Of a stretch of DNA of 64,000 bases, positions 25,638-34,666 are shown in pieces. Source of the stretch: Nocardiopsis composta (GTDB lineage Bacteria; Actinomycetota; Actinomycetes; Streptosporangiales; Streptosporangiaceae); assembly GCF_014200805.1 (NCBI RefSeq), contig NZ_JACHDB010000002.1:434001-498000 (forward strand). The letters are read 5' to 3'. The notes beneath the pieces are model-generated. The model had not been told where the DNA came from. It saw only the letters and a list, made by a program, of their open reading frames with translations, and did no database searches. The translations under genes and the position numbers were made by a program. Position 1 is the stretch's first letter, and every line of letters begins with the position of its first letter.

Positions 25638-26351
25638 TCAGATCTCGGGCAGCAGCTCCGGCCAGTCGAACAGGTAGAAGGAGTAGATGACGATGGCGAT
25701 GGTCAGCGCGGGGGTGACCACGTTCCGCTCGATCTTGCCGTCGGTCTTGAAACCGACGTTCTGGCCGACCCGGTAGCCGGTGAACGGCCACAGCAGCGGG
25801 ACGCCCATGTGGGTGGCCATGTCGCCGACGAAGTGCAGCAGGCAGCCGAAGGCCACCGCCGCGCCCATCCAGGCGTAGTCGGTGCCGGCGCTGTACAGCG
25901 CGAGCGTGACGCCCGCGGTGAGCAGCGCGTTGATCACCCCGGCCGCGGTGCGGTTCTTGTCCAGGCCCAGCCCCAGGCCGTTGAAGGCGATGCCGACCAG
26001 CAGGAACACGAAGACCTGCACGGCCATTTCCGACCACAGCGCCAGGCTCTGCGCGATGGCGCCCATGATCACCGCGAACAGCAGCGAGTGGGTGCCGTTG
26101 CGGTGTCCGCCGAACACCCAGTTCATGAAGGCGCCCAGGGTCTGGGTGAGGGCCCCGTAGGTCTGGGTGATGGTGGCGCTCTTGTGGTCGAGGTCGGGGA
26201 TGAGCGCGGCGCCCGCGCAGACCAGTGCGCCCGCGATGATCTCCCCGGGGCCCATGTGGAAGGTGGTGCCGAGTATTTCGGTGCCGTCCAGCAGAGGAAC
26301 GACAGCCATCCAGCCGACCGCGCCGCTCAGCGCGTGAGAGTGCCCCATCAT
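25638..26351 (-). CDS. YdjM/DUF457-type membrane-bound metal-dependent hydrolase
   Basis: Membrane protein of 237 residues. MGHSHALSGAVGW at the N-terminus, ALIPDLDHKSATI, GGHRNGTHSLLF and LLHFVGDMATHMGVPLLWPF are the His/Asp motifs of the YdjM (LexA-regulated in E. coli) family of inner-membrane predicted hydrolases. Several hydrophobic segments lie between them. The start is the first of two adjacent ATGs; no ribosome binding site is evident. The chemical function of the family is not established. Monocistronic, facing a divergent transporter operon. Confidence 0.83.
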   Translation of the reverse strand: MMGHSHALSGAVGWMAVVPLLDGTEILGTTFHMGPGEIIAGALVCAGAALIPDLDHKSATITQTYGALTQTLGAFMNWVFGGHRNGTHSLLFAVIMGAIAQSLALWSEMAVQVFVFLLVGIAFNGLGLGLDKNRTAAGVINALLTAGVTLALYSAGTDYAWMGAAVAFGCLLHFVGDMATHMGVPLLWPFTGYRVGQNVGFKTDGKIERNVVTPALTIAIVIYSFYLFDWPELLPEI

Positions 26352-26522
26352 GGGCGGAAACGGTAGCGGGCGTCCGCATTCCTGGCGAATCGCAGCTGAC
26401 CATGGCGATTCTTCGGCGTGGTTTCCGTGCGGCTGAATCCGCGCACCGGAATGATAGACCCGCCGGGTCGGAAACGGGGGAGAAGGATCGTGAACATCCT
26501 GTGACGAGGCGGGTGTAAGTCG

Positions 26523-26552
26523 TTGACGCTTTTCTGCGCACGCTGGTAGACA
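26523..26552 (+). promoter_or_regulatory. Housekeeping-type promoter for the first peptide transporter operon
   Basis: TTGACG (26523-26528) and TAGACA (26547-26552) are separated by 18 nt, close to a principal sigma factor promoter. The binding-protein start codon is about 60 nt downstream, with GAGGGG as ribosome binding site. Confidence 0.6.
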
Positions 26553-26611
26553 ACCAACCTAACGGGTTTGAGGTCCCCCCGTTTTCCCAGCGTGAAGAGG
26601 GGTTGCAGACC

Positions 26612-28486
26612 ATGTCCACCGTAATCCCCCCGACCGTGCCCCCTCCGGGTGCGGACGGTGTGCCCGGCGCGTCCGGTACGCGCCGGCGCGCCGCGACGAA
26701 ACTCCTCGCCGGCGCCGTCTCCTCCCTCGGACTGGCCGGCGCCCTGCTGCCCGCCGGGGCCGCCGCGGCCGAGGCCGAGGGCGACACCATGACCGTCGCG
26801 ATCTCCCAGCCGGTCGACTCGCTGAGCCCCTTCCTCGCCCAGCGGCTGATCAGCACCAGCGTGCACAAGATGGTCTACGAGGGCCTCATCGGCTACGACC
26901 CGGAGACCAACGAGCCCCACCCCATGCTCGCGGAGTCCTGGGAGCCCTCGGACGACGGGCTCACCTGGACCTACACCCTCCGCGAGGGGATGGAGTGGAG
27001 CGACGGGGAGCCGATCACCGCCGAGGACGCCGCCTGGACCTTCACCACCATGATGGAGGACTCCGACGCGGCCACCGCCAACGGCAACTACGTGGAGAAC
27101 TTCGAGAAGGCCGAGGCCCTCGACGAGCGCACCCTGGAGGTCACCCTCAAGGAGCCCCAGGCCACCATGCTCTCCATGGACGTGCCGATCCTCCCCGAGC
27201 ACGTCTGGTCCGAGGTCGATGACTTCGGCGACTTCAACAACGACGAGGAGTTCCCGGTGGTCGGCAGCGGGCCGTTCACCATCACCGGGCACGAGCCCAA
27301 CCAGTCGGTCACCATCGAGGCCAACCCCCGCTACCACGGCGACGTCCCCGAGTTCGAGAAGGTCGTCTTCCGCTACTTCGCCGACCAGGACGCCCAGGTC
27401 GAGGCGTTGCGCAAGGGCGAGGTCTCGCTGGTCTCCGGCCTCACCCCCGCCCAGGCCGACTCCCTGGAGGGCCAGGAGGACATCACCGTCAACAAGGCCA
27501 GCGGCAAGCGCTTCCAGGCCTTCACCGTCAACCCCGGCGCCGAGACCCAGGACGGCGAGGAGTTCGGCGACGGCCACCCCGCGCTCGAGGACAAGACCCT
27601 GCGCCAGGCCATCATGATGGCCATCGACAAGGAAGAGCTGGTCGACACCGCCTACGGCGGCTACGCCGAGCCGGCCGAGGGCTACATCCCCTCCCGCTAC
27701 CCGGACTACTACTGGGAGCCCGAGGGCGACGACCGGCTCGCCTTCGACCCGGACGCCGCCAACAAGATGCTGGACGACGCCGGCTACGAGAAGGGCGACG
27801 ACGGGATCCGCGAATCCCCCGACGGCGACCGGCTCGAACTGCGCATGCACACGCACAACGACCGGCCGGACTACGTCGCCATGGCGCCGATCATCGTGGA
27901 GCGGCTCGCCGACATCGGCATCGCGGTGGAGAACCAGGAGGTCGACCCCGGGGTGCTCAGCGACGCGCTGCACAACGGCGAGTACGACCTCATCTGGACC
28001 GGATGGTCGGTCAACCCCGACCCGGACTACGTGCTGGGCATCCACACCTGCGACGCGCTGCCCGAGGAACCGGGCACCATGCGCGGCGACGCCTACTTCT
28101 GCAACGAGGACTACGACGAGCTCTACGCCGAGCAGCTCGCCGCCTACGACGACCCAGAGAAGCGGGCCGAGACCATCAAGCAGATGCAGGCCATCCTCTA
28201 CGACGAGGCCGTGGTCGACGTGCTGACCTACGCCGACACCCTGGAGGCCTACCGCTCCGACCAGATCGCCTCGATGCAGCCGCAGCCGGACCCCGGCGGC
28301 AACCTGTGGGGCCAGGACGGCCACTGGAGCTTCTCCGGCGCGGTGCCGGCCGAGAGCTCCTCCGGCGGCGCCGGCCTGTCCGGCGGCGCGATCGCCGGCA
28401 TCGCGGCGGCCGTGGTGGTGGTCGTCGGCGGGGCCGTCTTCCTGCTGGTGCGGCGCCGCTCGGTGACCGCAGACGACCGCGAGTAG
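26612..28486 (+). CDS. ABC transporter peptide-binding protein (SBP family 5), C-terminally membrane-anchored
   Basis: Extracellular substrate-binding protein of 624 residues for a dipeptide/oligopeptide ABC importer. Family-5 motifs include YEGLIGYDPETNEPHPMLAE, WTYTLREGMEWSDGEPITAE and ALRQAIMMAIDKEELV-like sequence (written LRQAIMMAIDKEELV here). The N-terminus has an RRR-containing signal peptide ending in GAAAAEAEG with no lipobox cysteine. Instead, the C-terminus has a Ser/Gly linker, a hydrophobic helix (about residues 591-613) and RRR. It is therefore probably anchored by that helix rather than by lipid. The ATG at 26612 is preferred over the TTG at 26603 because of spacing to GAGGGG. 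First gene of a five-gene transporter operon. Confidence 0.9.
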   Translation: MSTVIPPTVPPPGADGVPGASGTRRRAATKLLAGAVSSLGLAGALLPAGAAAAEAEGDTMTVAISQPVDSLSPFLAQRLISTSVHKMVYEGLIGYDPETNEPHPMLAESWEPSDDGLTWTYTLREGMEWSDGEPITAEDAAWTFTTMMEDSDAATANGNYVENFEKAEALDERTLEVTLKEPQATMLSMDVPILPEHVWSEVDDFGDFNNDEEFPVVGSGPFTITGHEPNQSVTIEANPRYHGDVPEFEKVVFRYFADQDAQVEALRKGEVSLVSGLTPAQADSLEGQEDITVNKASGKRFQAFTVNPGAETQDGEEFGDGHPALEDKTLRQAIMMAIDKEELVDTAYGGYAEPAEGYIPSRYPDYYWEPEGDDRLAFDPDAANKMLDDAGYEKGDDGIRESPDGDRLELRMHTHNDRPDYVAMAPIIVERLADIGIAVENQEVDPGVLSDALHNGEYDLIWTGWSVNPDPDYVLGIHTCDALPEEPGTMRGDAYFCNEDYDELYAEQLAAYDDPEKRAETIKQMQAILYDEAVVDVLTYADTLEAYRSDQIASMQPQPDPGGNLWGQDGHWSFSGAVPAESSSGGAGLSGGAIAGIAAAVVVVVGGAVFLLVRRRSVTADDRE

Positions 28487-28568
28487 CAGAGGCGGCCGCG
28501 AACGACTCGGCCGCGCGCCCCGCCCGACCCCGTCGGGGGCCGGGCGGGGCCCGAGTGAAAGGCCTCCG

Positions 28569-29618
28569 TTGACCGATACCCCGACCGCCGGAGCGGCGCC
28601 GCCCGCACCGGACGCCGCGCCCGGCGCCCGGCCCAGGGCCGGCCGCGTCCTGCGCTACCTGGGCGGCCGCCTGCTGACCGCCGCGGTCTCGCTGGCCGCG
28701 GTGATGGTGACCTCGTTCTTCCTCTTCCGCATCCTGCCCGGCGACCCGGTCGCCGCGATGACCGAGGGCCGCGAGGTCAGTGTCGAGCAGATGGAGGCGC
28801 TGCGCCGCGAGTTCGGCCTGGACCAGCCGCTGTGGCGGCAGTTCCTCGACTACTGCGCCGGCATGCTCCGCCTCGACCTCGGGGTCTCCTACGAGTTCCA
28901 CCGGCCGGTCGCGGAGCTGGTGGCCGAGCGCATCGGCCCCACGGTGCTGCTGGCCGGCACCGGCACCCTGATCGCCGCGGCGCTCGGCCTGGTGCTGGGC
29001 ACCCGCGCCGCCTGGCGCCGCGGCTCGCTCGGCGACCGGGTCAACTCCTCGGTCGCCCTGCTGCTCTGGTCGGTGCCCTCGTTCTGGCTCGGCCTGCTGC
29101 TCATCGTGGTGCTGGCCTCCGGCACCGGGTGGCTGCCCGGGCTCTTCCCCACCTCGGGGATGATGTCGGCGGACACCGCCGGCGGGCTGGACACCGCGAT
29201 CGACGTCGCCCACCACATGGTGCTTCCGGTGGCCACCATGGTCGCCGTGGTCTACGCCCAGTACCTGATGATCATGCGCTCCTCGGTGCTGGACGAGATG
29301 GGCTCGGACTACCTCACCACCGCGCGGGCCAAGGGGCTCCGCGACGACCTGGTGCTGCGCCGGCACGCGGTGCCCAACGCGCTGCTGCCCACCGTCACCC
29401 TGATCTTCCTCAACCTCGGCCGGGTCTTCGGCGGCGTCATCCTCATCGAGACCGTCTTCGCCTGGCCCGGGCTGGGGTCGCTGTTCTACTCCGGGCTCAA
29501 GGTGCCCGACCTGCCGCTGGTGCAGGCGCTGTTCGTCATCTTCGCGAGCGCGGTGATCATCATGAACCTCCTGGCCGACCTGGTCTATCCGCTCCTCGAC
29601 CCGCGGGTGCGCACGTGA
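28569..29618 (+). CDS. ABC transporter permease (DppB/OppB type)
   Basis: Inner-membrane permease of 349 residues. RILPGDPVAAMTEGREVSVE and GLDQPLWRQFLDY are the conserved DppB N-terminal region. The EAA loop lies in DYLTTARAKGLRDDLVLRRH, and ETVFAWPGLGSLF is the usual C-terminal block. Six membrane segments are visible. It starts with TTG at 28569 behind GAAAGG. Compared with the family it has an extra Pro/Ala-rich N-terminus of about 25 residues. The stop codon overlaps the next permease start. Confidence 0.92.
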   Translation: MTDTPTAGAAPPAPDAAPGARPRAGRVLRYLGGRLLTAAVSLAAVMVTSFFLFRILPGDPVAAMTEGREVSVEQMEALRREFGLDQPLWRQFLDYCAGMLRLDLGVSYEFHRPVAELVAERIGPTVLLAGTGTLIAAALGLVLGTRAAWRRGSLGDRVNSSVALLLWSVPSFWLGLLLIVVLASGTGWLPGLFPTSGMMSADTAGGLDTAIDVAHHMVLPVATMVAVVYAQYLMIMRSSVLDEMGSDYLTTARAKGLRDDLVLRRHAVPNALLPTVTLIFLNLGRVFGGVILIETVFAWPGLGSLFYSGLKVPDLPLVQALFVIFASAVIIMNLLADLVYPLLDPRVRT

Positions 29619-30520
29619 GCGCCCCGGCGGCGTCGCGCCGCGCGGTGGTCCGGGCCCGCCGCCGGGCGGCCCTGCAGAAGTACGCCCGCTCCTACGCGGA
29701 GAACAGGGCCGGGCTGTTCGGCCTGGCCGCACTGGTGCTCGCGGTCCTGGTCGCGGTGGCCGCGCCGCTGTTCATCCCGGCCGAGGCGCTCAGCGTCACC
29801 GGCGCCCCGGGCGAGCGGTTCGAACCGCCCGGCGCGCAGTTCCCGCTGGGCACCGACACCTACGGCCGCTCCGTGCTCGACCTGGTGATCTGGGGCGCGC
29901 GGATCTCGCTGACGGTCGGCTTCCTCGCCGCGTTCGTCTCGGTCGCCCTGGGCACCGTGATCGGCGTCATCGCCGGCCACTTCGGCGGCCTGGCCTCCAA
30001 CGTGCTGATGCGGATCACCGACTGGTTCCTGGTGCTGCCCGCCTTGGTGATGGCGATCGCGCTGGCCGCGGTCCTGGAACGCAGCACACTGACCATCATC
30101 ATCGCGATCGGCGTGACCTCCTGGCCGTCCACCGCCCGCATCGTCCGCGCGCAGACGCTCTCGGTGGAGGCCCGGCCCTACATCGAGCGGGCCCGCGCGC
30201 TGGGCGGCGGGCACCTGCACGTGATGCTCAGGCACGTGCTGCCCAACGTCATGCCGGTGGTGATCGCGCAGACCACGCTGCTGGTCGCGGAGGCGATCGT
30301 GATGGAGTCCACGCTGTCCTTCCTCGGCCTGGGCTCGCCGGGCGCGATCTCCTGGGGCGGCATCCTGCAGGACGCCCGCAACGCCGGGGCGATCAGCTCC
30401 GGCATGTGGTGGTACATGGTCCCGCCGGGGCTGGCCATCGCGCTGGTCGCCCTCTCTTTCACGCTGTGCGGGCGCGCCCTGGAGGGCGTGTTCAACCCCA
30501 GGCTCCGGGAGCGCCGATGA
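29615..30520 (+). CDS. ABC transporter permease (DppC/OppC type)
   Basis: Second permease subunit, 301 residues. The DppC signature FPLGTDTYGRSVLDLVIWGA precedes the membrane segments. The EAA loop is YIERARALGGGHLHVMLRHV, and ESTLSFLGLGSPGAISWGGI is the conserved C-terminal block. The GTG start at 29615 overlaps the previous stop (GTGA), so it is translationally coupled. Together with the upstream permease it forms the transmembrane channel of the peptide importer. Confidence 0.92.
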   Translation: MSAPAASRRAVVRARRRAALQKYARSYAENRAGLFGLAALVLAVLVAVAAPLFIPAEALSVTGAPGERFEPPGAQFPLGTDTYGRSVLDLVIWGARISLTVGFLAAFVSVALGTVIGVIAGHFGGLASNVLMRITDWFLVLPALVMAIALAAVLERSTLTIIIAIGVTSWPSTARIVRAQTLSVEARPYIERARALGGGHLHVMLRHVLPNVMPVVIAQTTLLVAEAIVMESTLSFLGLGSPGAISWGGILQDARNAGAISSGMWWYMVPPGLAIALVALSFTLCGRALEGVFNPRLRERR

Positions 30521-31488
30521 CCCTGCTCGAAGTCGAGGACCTGACCGTCTCCTACCGCATCGCGGGAGGGGAGGCGCCCGCGGTGCGCGGCGTCTCGTTC
30601 TCCCTGGACCCCGGCAGCAAGCTGGGCGTGGCCGGGGAGTCGGGGTGCGGCAAGTCCACCGTCGCGCTGGCGCTGCTGCGGCTGCTGCCCAAGACCGCGC
30701 GGATCGGCGGGTCCATCCGGGTGGACGGCGAGGACGTCATCGGGATGCGCTGGGGCCGGCTGCGCGCGGTGCGCTGGGCCGGGGCCTCCATCGTCTTCCA
30801 GGGCGCCATGCACTCGCTGAACGCGGTGCGCAGGGTCGGCGACCAGATCGCCGAGCCGATCCTGCTGCACGGCACCGCCCCCCGGTCGGAGGTGCCGGAG
30901 CGGGTCGGCACGCTGCTGGAGCGGGTCGGCCTGCCCCGCTGGCGGTCCCGCTCCTACCCGCACGAGCTCTCCGGGGGCCAGCGCCAGCGGGTGATGATCG
31001 CGATGGCGCTGGCCTGCGAACCGAAGCTGATCGTCGCCGACGAGCCGACCACCGCCCTGGACGTGATGATCCAGGCGCAGATCCTCCGGCTGATCGACGA
31101 ACTGGTCGGCGGGCAGGGCATCGGCATGCTGATGATCAGCCACGACCTGGCGGTGCTGGCCGACACCTGCGACCGGCTGGCCGTGATGTACGCCGGGCGG
31201 ATCGTCGAGGAGGGGCCGGCGGCCGCCGTCGTCGCCGACGCCCGGCACCCCTACGGCGCCGCGCTCAGCGCAGCCTTCCCCAAGATCGGCGACCCGGCCT
31301 CCCGGCGCGCTCCGCGCGGCCTGCCCGGAGACCCCCCGGACCCGGCGGACCTCCCCCAGGGCTGCTCGTTCCGGCCGCGCTGCCCGGTCGCCGAGGAGCG
31401 CTGCGCCGAGGTCGACCCCGTCCTGTACCCGGTGCCGGGCGGCCGCAGCGCCGCCTGCGTCAAGGTCCGGGCGGAGGAGGCGGTATGA
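30517..31488 (+). CDS. Peptide ABC transporter ATP-binding protein (DppD/OppD type)
   Basis: ATPase of 323 residues. Walker A is GESGCGKSTVAL, Q-loop region VFQGAMHSLNAV, signature [15 protein letters not shown], Walker [14 protein letters not shown] and the switch His in MLMISHDLAVLAD. The C-terminal oligopeptide-transporter domain with the CSFRPRCPVAEERC cysteine cluster is present. The ATG overlaps the stop of the second permease (ATGA). It would energise peptide import with its partner ATPase at 31628. Confidence 0.93.
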   Translation: MTLLEVEDLTVSYRIAGGEAPAVRGVSFSLDPGSKLGVAGESGCGKSTVALALLRLLPKTARIGGSIRVDGEDVIGMRWGRLRAVRWAGASIVFQGAMHSLNAVRRVGDQIAEPILLHGTAPRSEVPERVGTLLERVGLPRWRSRSYPHELSGGQRQRVMIAMALACEPKLIVADEPTTALDVMIQAQILRLIDELVGGQGIGMLMISHDLAVLADTCDRLAVMYAGRIVEEGPAAAVVADARHPYGAALSAAFPKIGDPASRRAPRGLPGDPPDPADLPQGCSFRPRCPVAEERCAEVDPVLYPVPGGRSAACVKVRAEEAV

Positions 31489-31631
31489 CCCGCCGACCGC
31501 CGCCGGCGGCACGGCGGCCGGTCCGGTTCCCCTCCGGCTCCGGCGGGCCGGAGGGGGCCGGTGCCCGGTGCCGCCCGGGACCGGCGCAGACCGCAGTGAC
31601 CAGGGGCGGGGCAGAGGAGGAGACCGGATGA
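31485..31631 (+). CDS. Possible 48-residue coupling ORF between two ABC ATPase genes
   Basis: The 140-nt gap between the two ATPase genes is exactly filled by a 48-codon frame. Its ATG overlaps the upstream stop (ATGA) and its TGA overlaps the ATG of the next ATPase. The product would be basic and Pro/Arg-rich, with no recognised domain. It may simply keep ribosomes moving between the ATPase genes, or be chance in high-GC DNA. The next gene has its own strong ribosome binding site (GAGGAGGAG). Confidence 0.3.
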   Translation: MTRRPPPAARRPVRFPSGSGGPEGAGARCRPGPAQTAVTRGGAEEETG

Positions 31632-32677
31632 CGGTCCGATTGCACAACGACGGCGCCGAGGCGGCCGGGGAGACGGCGGCGCCGCCGGTGCTCGCCGCGG
31701 CCGGGCTGCGGGTCGCCTTCCCCGGCCGGGGCGGGCGCGGCACGGCGCGCGCGGTCGACGGGGTCGACCTGGAGGTCGGCGCGGGCGAGATCGTGGCGCT
31801 GGTCGGTGAGTCCGGCTGCGGCAAGTCGACGCTGGCCCGGGCGCTGCTCGGGCTGGTCCGCCCGACCGAGGGCCGGGTGCTGTTCTCCGGTGAGCCGCTG
31901 GACTACCGGGGCAGGGCGCTCAAGCGCTACCGGCACCGGGTCCAGCTGGTCCAGCAGGACCCCAGCGGCTCGCTCAACCCGCGGCACACCGTCTACGAGG
32001 CGGTCGCCGAAGGGCTGCGCATCCACGAGGGCGCCACGGCGGAAGAGGAGCGGCGCGTCGCCGATGCGCTGTCCCGGGCCGGGCTGCGCCCGCCGGAGCG
32101 CTTCTTCACCCGCTACCCGCACGAGCTCTCCGGCGGGCAGCGGCAGCGGGTGGTCATCGCCGGCGCGCTGATCCTGGACCCCGAGGTGATCGTCGCCGAC
32201 GAGCCGGTGGCCTCGCTGGACGCCTCGGTGCGCGGCGAGATCCTCCGGCTGATCCTGGACCTCCGCGACGAGCTGGGCCTGTCCGCCCTGGTCGTCACGC
32301 ACGACCTCGGCCTGGCCTGGAACATCGCCGACCGGGTCGCGGTGATGTACCTGGGCCGGGTGGTGGAGGTCGGCACGGTCGAGGAGGTGCTGTCCGACCC
32401 GCGGCACCCCTACACCCGGGCGCTGCTGTCGGTGCTCCCCGAGGCCGACGCGGGCGAACCGGTCGTGCTGGCCGGCGAGCCGCCGGACCCCACCCGGATC
32501 CCGTCCGGCTGCCGGTTCCACGCCCGCTGCCCGGTGCTCGCCTCGGGCGAGGCCGAGCGGGAGGGCATCGCGGACCGCTGCCGCACCGAGGACCCCGGCG
32601 CCCTGCCCGCGTCCGGCGGTGACCGGGCCGCCTGCCACCACGCCCGGCTGCACCGGGAGGCCGGCGCGGGCGAGTGA
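31628..32677 (+). CDS. Peptide ABC transporter ATP-binding protein (DppF/OppF type)
   Basis: Second ATPase, 349 residues. It has Walker A GESGCGKSTLARALLGL, Q-loop VQLVQQDPSGSLNPRHTV (the OppF/DppF form), signature [15 protein letters not shown], Walker B EVIVADEPVASLD and switch His in LVVTHDLGLAW. A C-terminal cysteine cluster, CRFHARCPV, and a later Cys complete the oligopeptide domain. ATG at 31628 with GAGGAGGAG upstream. Last gene of the operon; the following gene is convergent. Confidence 0.92.
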   Translation: MTVRLHNDGAEAAGETAAPPVLAAAGLRVAFPGRGGRGTARAVDGVDLEVGAGEIVALVGESGCGKSTLARALLGLVRPTEGRVLFSGEPLDYRGRALKRYRHRVQLVQQDPSGSLNPRHTVYEAVAEGLRIHEGATAEEERRVADALSRAGLRPPERFFTRYPHELSGGQRQRVVIAGALILDPEVIVADEPVASLDASVRGEILRLILDLRDELGLSALVVTHDLGLAWNIADRVAVMYLGRVVEVGTVEEVLSDPRHPYTRALLSVLPEADAGEPVVLAGEPPDPTRIPSGCRFHARCPVLASGEAEREGIADRCRTEDPGALPASGGDRAACHHARLHREAGAGE

Positions 32678-32817
32678 GCCCGGTCCGCGGCGCCGGCCGG
32701 GAGCGGCCGCACCCCGGCCGCGGCTCAACCCCGCGGCCACCGGGGAGGGGCGGCGGGGCGGGCGTGCGGGAACGCGCGCTGCGCGGGCCTTTCAGCGCGG
32801 CCGGGTGCGGCCTCCGC

Positions 32818-33699
32818 TCAGGACCGGGCGCGGCCGCCGTCCGGCGGGACCAGGAAGTTCCACGCCCCGGGCAGCACCCGCCAGGTGCGCGCGGTGACGC
32901 CCTGGCGGACCTCGCCGTCGGAGCTAGTGTTGGCCGGGTCGGTGCGGACCGAGACGACCCGGGCGCGCAGGTGGCGGACGTCCGGTTCGGCGATGTGCGA
33001 GGCGCTGGCCAGGCGCAGCGCGTAGCGGATCCGGCGGCGGAAGCGCAGCGCCCGGGAGACGATCAGGTCCATCATGCCGTCGTCGGGCAGGCTCTTCGGG
33101 GAGAGCTCCGCGCCGCCGCCGATATAGCGCCCGTTGGCCACCGCGACCATCAGCACCTTGCGGTTGTTCAGTACGGTCCGCCCGTCGGCGGCGATCCGCA
33201 CCCGGTGCCCGCGGGTGCCCAGCCCGGCCTTGAGCGTCCCGGCCGGGTAGCCCGCCGGGCCCAGCAGCTTCTTCCACGCCTCGGCGGCCAGCGTGGAGTC
33301 GGCCCCGGCGCCCAGGTGCACCGCGTTGACGGTGATCTCCCCGGTGTCGTCGGCGATCAGGTCCAGCCGCCGCTCGGCGCCCTCCCGGAGCACCGCCGCG
33401 GCCTGCACCGGGTCCTCCGGCAGCCCCAGGGTGCGCGCGAAGTCGTTCCCGGTCCCCATCGGGATCAGCCCGACGGTCCGCTCGGCCAGCTCGCCCCGCC
33501 GGTGCAGCGCGTTGGCCAGCGCGTGCAGGCTGCCGTCCCCGCCCGCGGCGACCACGGTGTCGTGCCCGAGCTCCAGCGCGTCGTCCAGCTCCTCGGGGGA
33601 GGAGCAGTGCGCCACATCGGCCCCGCCCAGCTCGGCGGCGGCCGCCTTCACCAGGTCGTCGTCGCTGCCGCCCGCGGCGGAGTTGGTGATGACGAGCAT
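32818..33699 (-). CDS. Diacylglycerol kinase-family lipid kinase
   Basis: Soluble lipid kinase of 293 residues from the DagK/YegS/sphingosine-kinase family, which phosphorylates diacylglycerol or related lipids. The nucleotide-binding GGDGSLHALANAL block (the GGDG signature) is near residues 54-66, IPMGTGNDFARTLGLPEDP follows, and the C-terminal half contains VAVANGRYIGGGAELSPKS and DDGMMDLIVSR, all typical. The ATG at 33699 has AGGGGAG upstream. The gene is monocistronic and convergent with the transporter operon. Confidence 0.9.
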   Translation of the reverse strand: MLVITNSAAGGSDDDLVKAAAAELGGADVAHCSSPEELDDALELGHDTVVAAGGDGSLHALANALHRRGELAERTVGLIPMGTGNDFARTLGLPEDPVQAAAVLREGAERRLDLIADDTGEITVNAVHLGAGADSTLAAEAWKKLLGPAGYPAGTLKAGLGTRGHRVRIAADGRTVLNNRKVLMVAVANGRYIGGGAELSPKSLPDDGMMDLIVSRALRFRRRIRYALRLASASHIAEPDVRHLRARVVSVRTDPANTSSDGEVRQGVTARTWRVLPGAWNFLVPPDGGRARS

Positions 33700-33869
33700 G
33701 CGCGCTCCCCTGATCTCGTGGACACCGGCCGGGTACGGGATCCCGGTCCGCCCCGTCGAGCATATGCCGGTCCGCCCTCCCGCCCCCGCGGGGGCACCGT
33801 CCGGCGGCCGCGCACACCGGTGATCCGGGGGGCGAGCGGCACGCCCGCCTCCCGGCCGCCCGCCGTCCC

Positions 33870-34042
33870 GTGGCCGTCATCTGCATGCCGGACGTTCCCG
33901 GAGAGACCTCGGCGGCCCTGAAGCGGAGAGCCGACCGATCGGGGCGGTCGCCGCAGGCCGATGTCCTGCGGGTGCTCCAGGCCGGGGGGAGGCTCCCTCC
34001 CCTGAGGAGGCCGCCGAACGGGCGCGGGCCCCGCCGGGGTCC
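33870..34042 (+). pseudogene. Relic of a ribbon-helix-helix antitoxin gene (FitA/VapB-like)
   Basis: From a GTG at 33870 the frame reads VAVICMPDVPGETSAALKRR then ADRSGRSPQADVLRVLQ. This fits the N-terminal DNA-binding region of FitA/VapB-type antitoxins (pattern of a short strand, D[VL]P.E....LK.RA...GRS...ylL). After a run of six G (33984-33989) the frame no longer fits, while the -1 frame continues as APSPEEAAERARA, a plausible antitoxin tail. This suggests a one-base deletion. No toxin (PIN domain) gene follows and no ribosome binding site is visible. The rest of the 33700-34126 gap shows nothing. Interpretation is by pattern recall. Confidence 0.5.
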
Positions 34043-34126
34043 TGGCGCCGACCCGATGGCGGTGCACGCCGGGCCTCCGGACCGTGCCGGGCATCCGGTT
34101 CCGGGTGCGGAACCTTCGCCGAGGAT

Positions 34127-34636
34127 TCAACGGGCGGGGGAGCCGGCTCCGGAGTCCCGGGACCGCCGGGGCTCTTCCTCCTGCTCCTCGTGCATGACGC
34201 GGATCAGCGCCGGCAGGCCGACGAGGAGCGCGTCGAGCTCAGCGGGGGACATCCGGGAGGTCCAGGCGTCGAACCGGGCGTTGAAACCGGAGGCCAGCCG
34301 GGAGCGGAGGGCGCGGCCGGCGCCGGTGATGCGCAGGAGCAGGACGCGCCGGTCGGCGGGGTCGCGCTCGCGCTCGACGAGGCCCTGGGCCTGCAGGTCG
34401 GCGGCGATCCGGCTGACGCTGCTCTTGTCGAGCCGGAGCCGCTCGGAGAGCGCGCGCTGGGAGAGCGGCCCCGAGACGTCGAGTTCGTAGAGGGCGAACC
34501 CCTGGGAGAGGGTGAGCGGCCGGTCCGGGAGGGCGGACTGGTCGGGATCGAGGAAGCCGCCGGTGCGGACCAGGTCCATGACGAGCGCGTGCAGGCGTGC
34601 GGCGGTGGCCTCGTCGGCCGTGTTCTGGCCGGTCAT
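34127..34636 (-). CDS. MarR family transcriptional regulator
   Basis: Regulator of 169 residues with the MarR winged helix: LTLSQGFALYELDVSGPLSQ, RALSERLRLDKSSVSRIAAD and the wing GLVERERDPADRRVLLLRIT. The C-terminus is polar. The ATG at 34636 follows GAGGAGGG. It is divergent from a methyltransferase gene, and two GGTTG-N7-CAAC sites lie in the 97-nt shared promoter region, so it probably represses itself and that gene. The ligand is unknown. Confidence 0.9.
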   Translation of the reverse strand: MTGQNTADEATAARLHALVMDLVRTGGFLDPDQSALPDRPLTLSQGFALYELDVSGPLSQRALSERLRLDKSSVSRIAADLQAQGLVERERDPADRRVLLLRITGAGRALRSRLASGFNARFDAWTSRMSPAELDALLVGLPALIRVMHEEQEEEPRRSRDSGAGSPAR

Positions 34637-34666
34637 GTCGGCCCTCCTCGGGAAACGGCGACAAAA

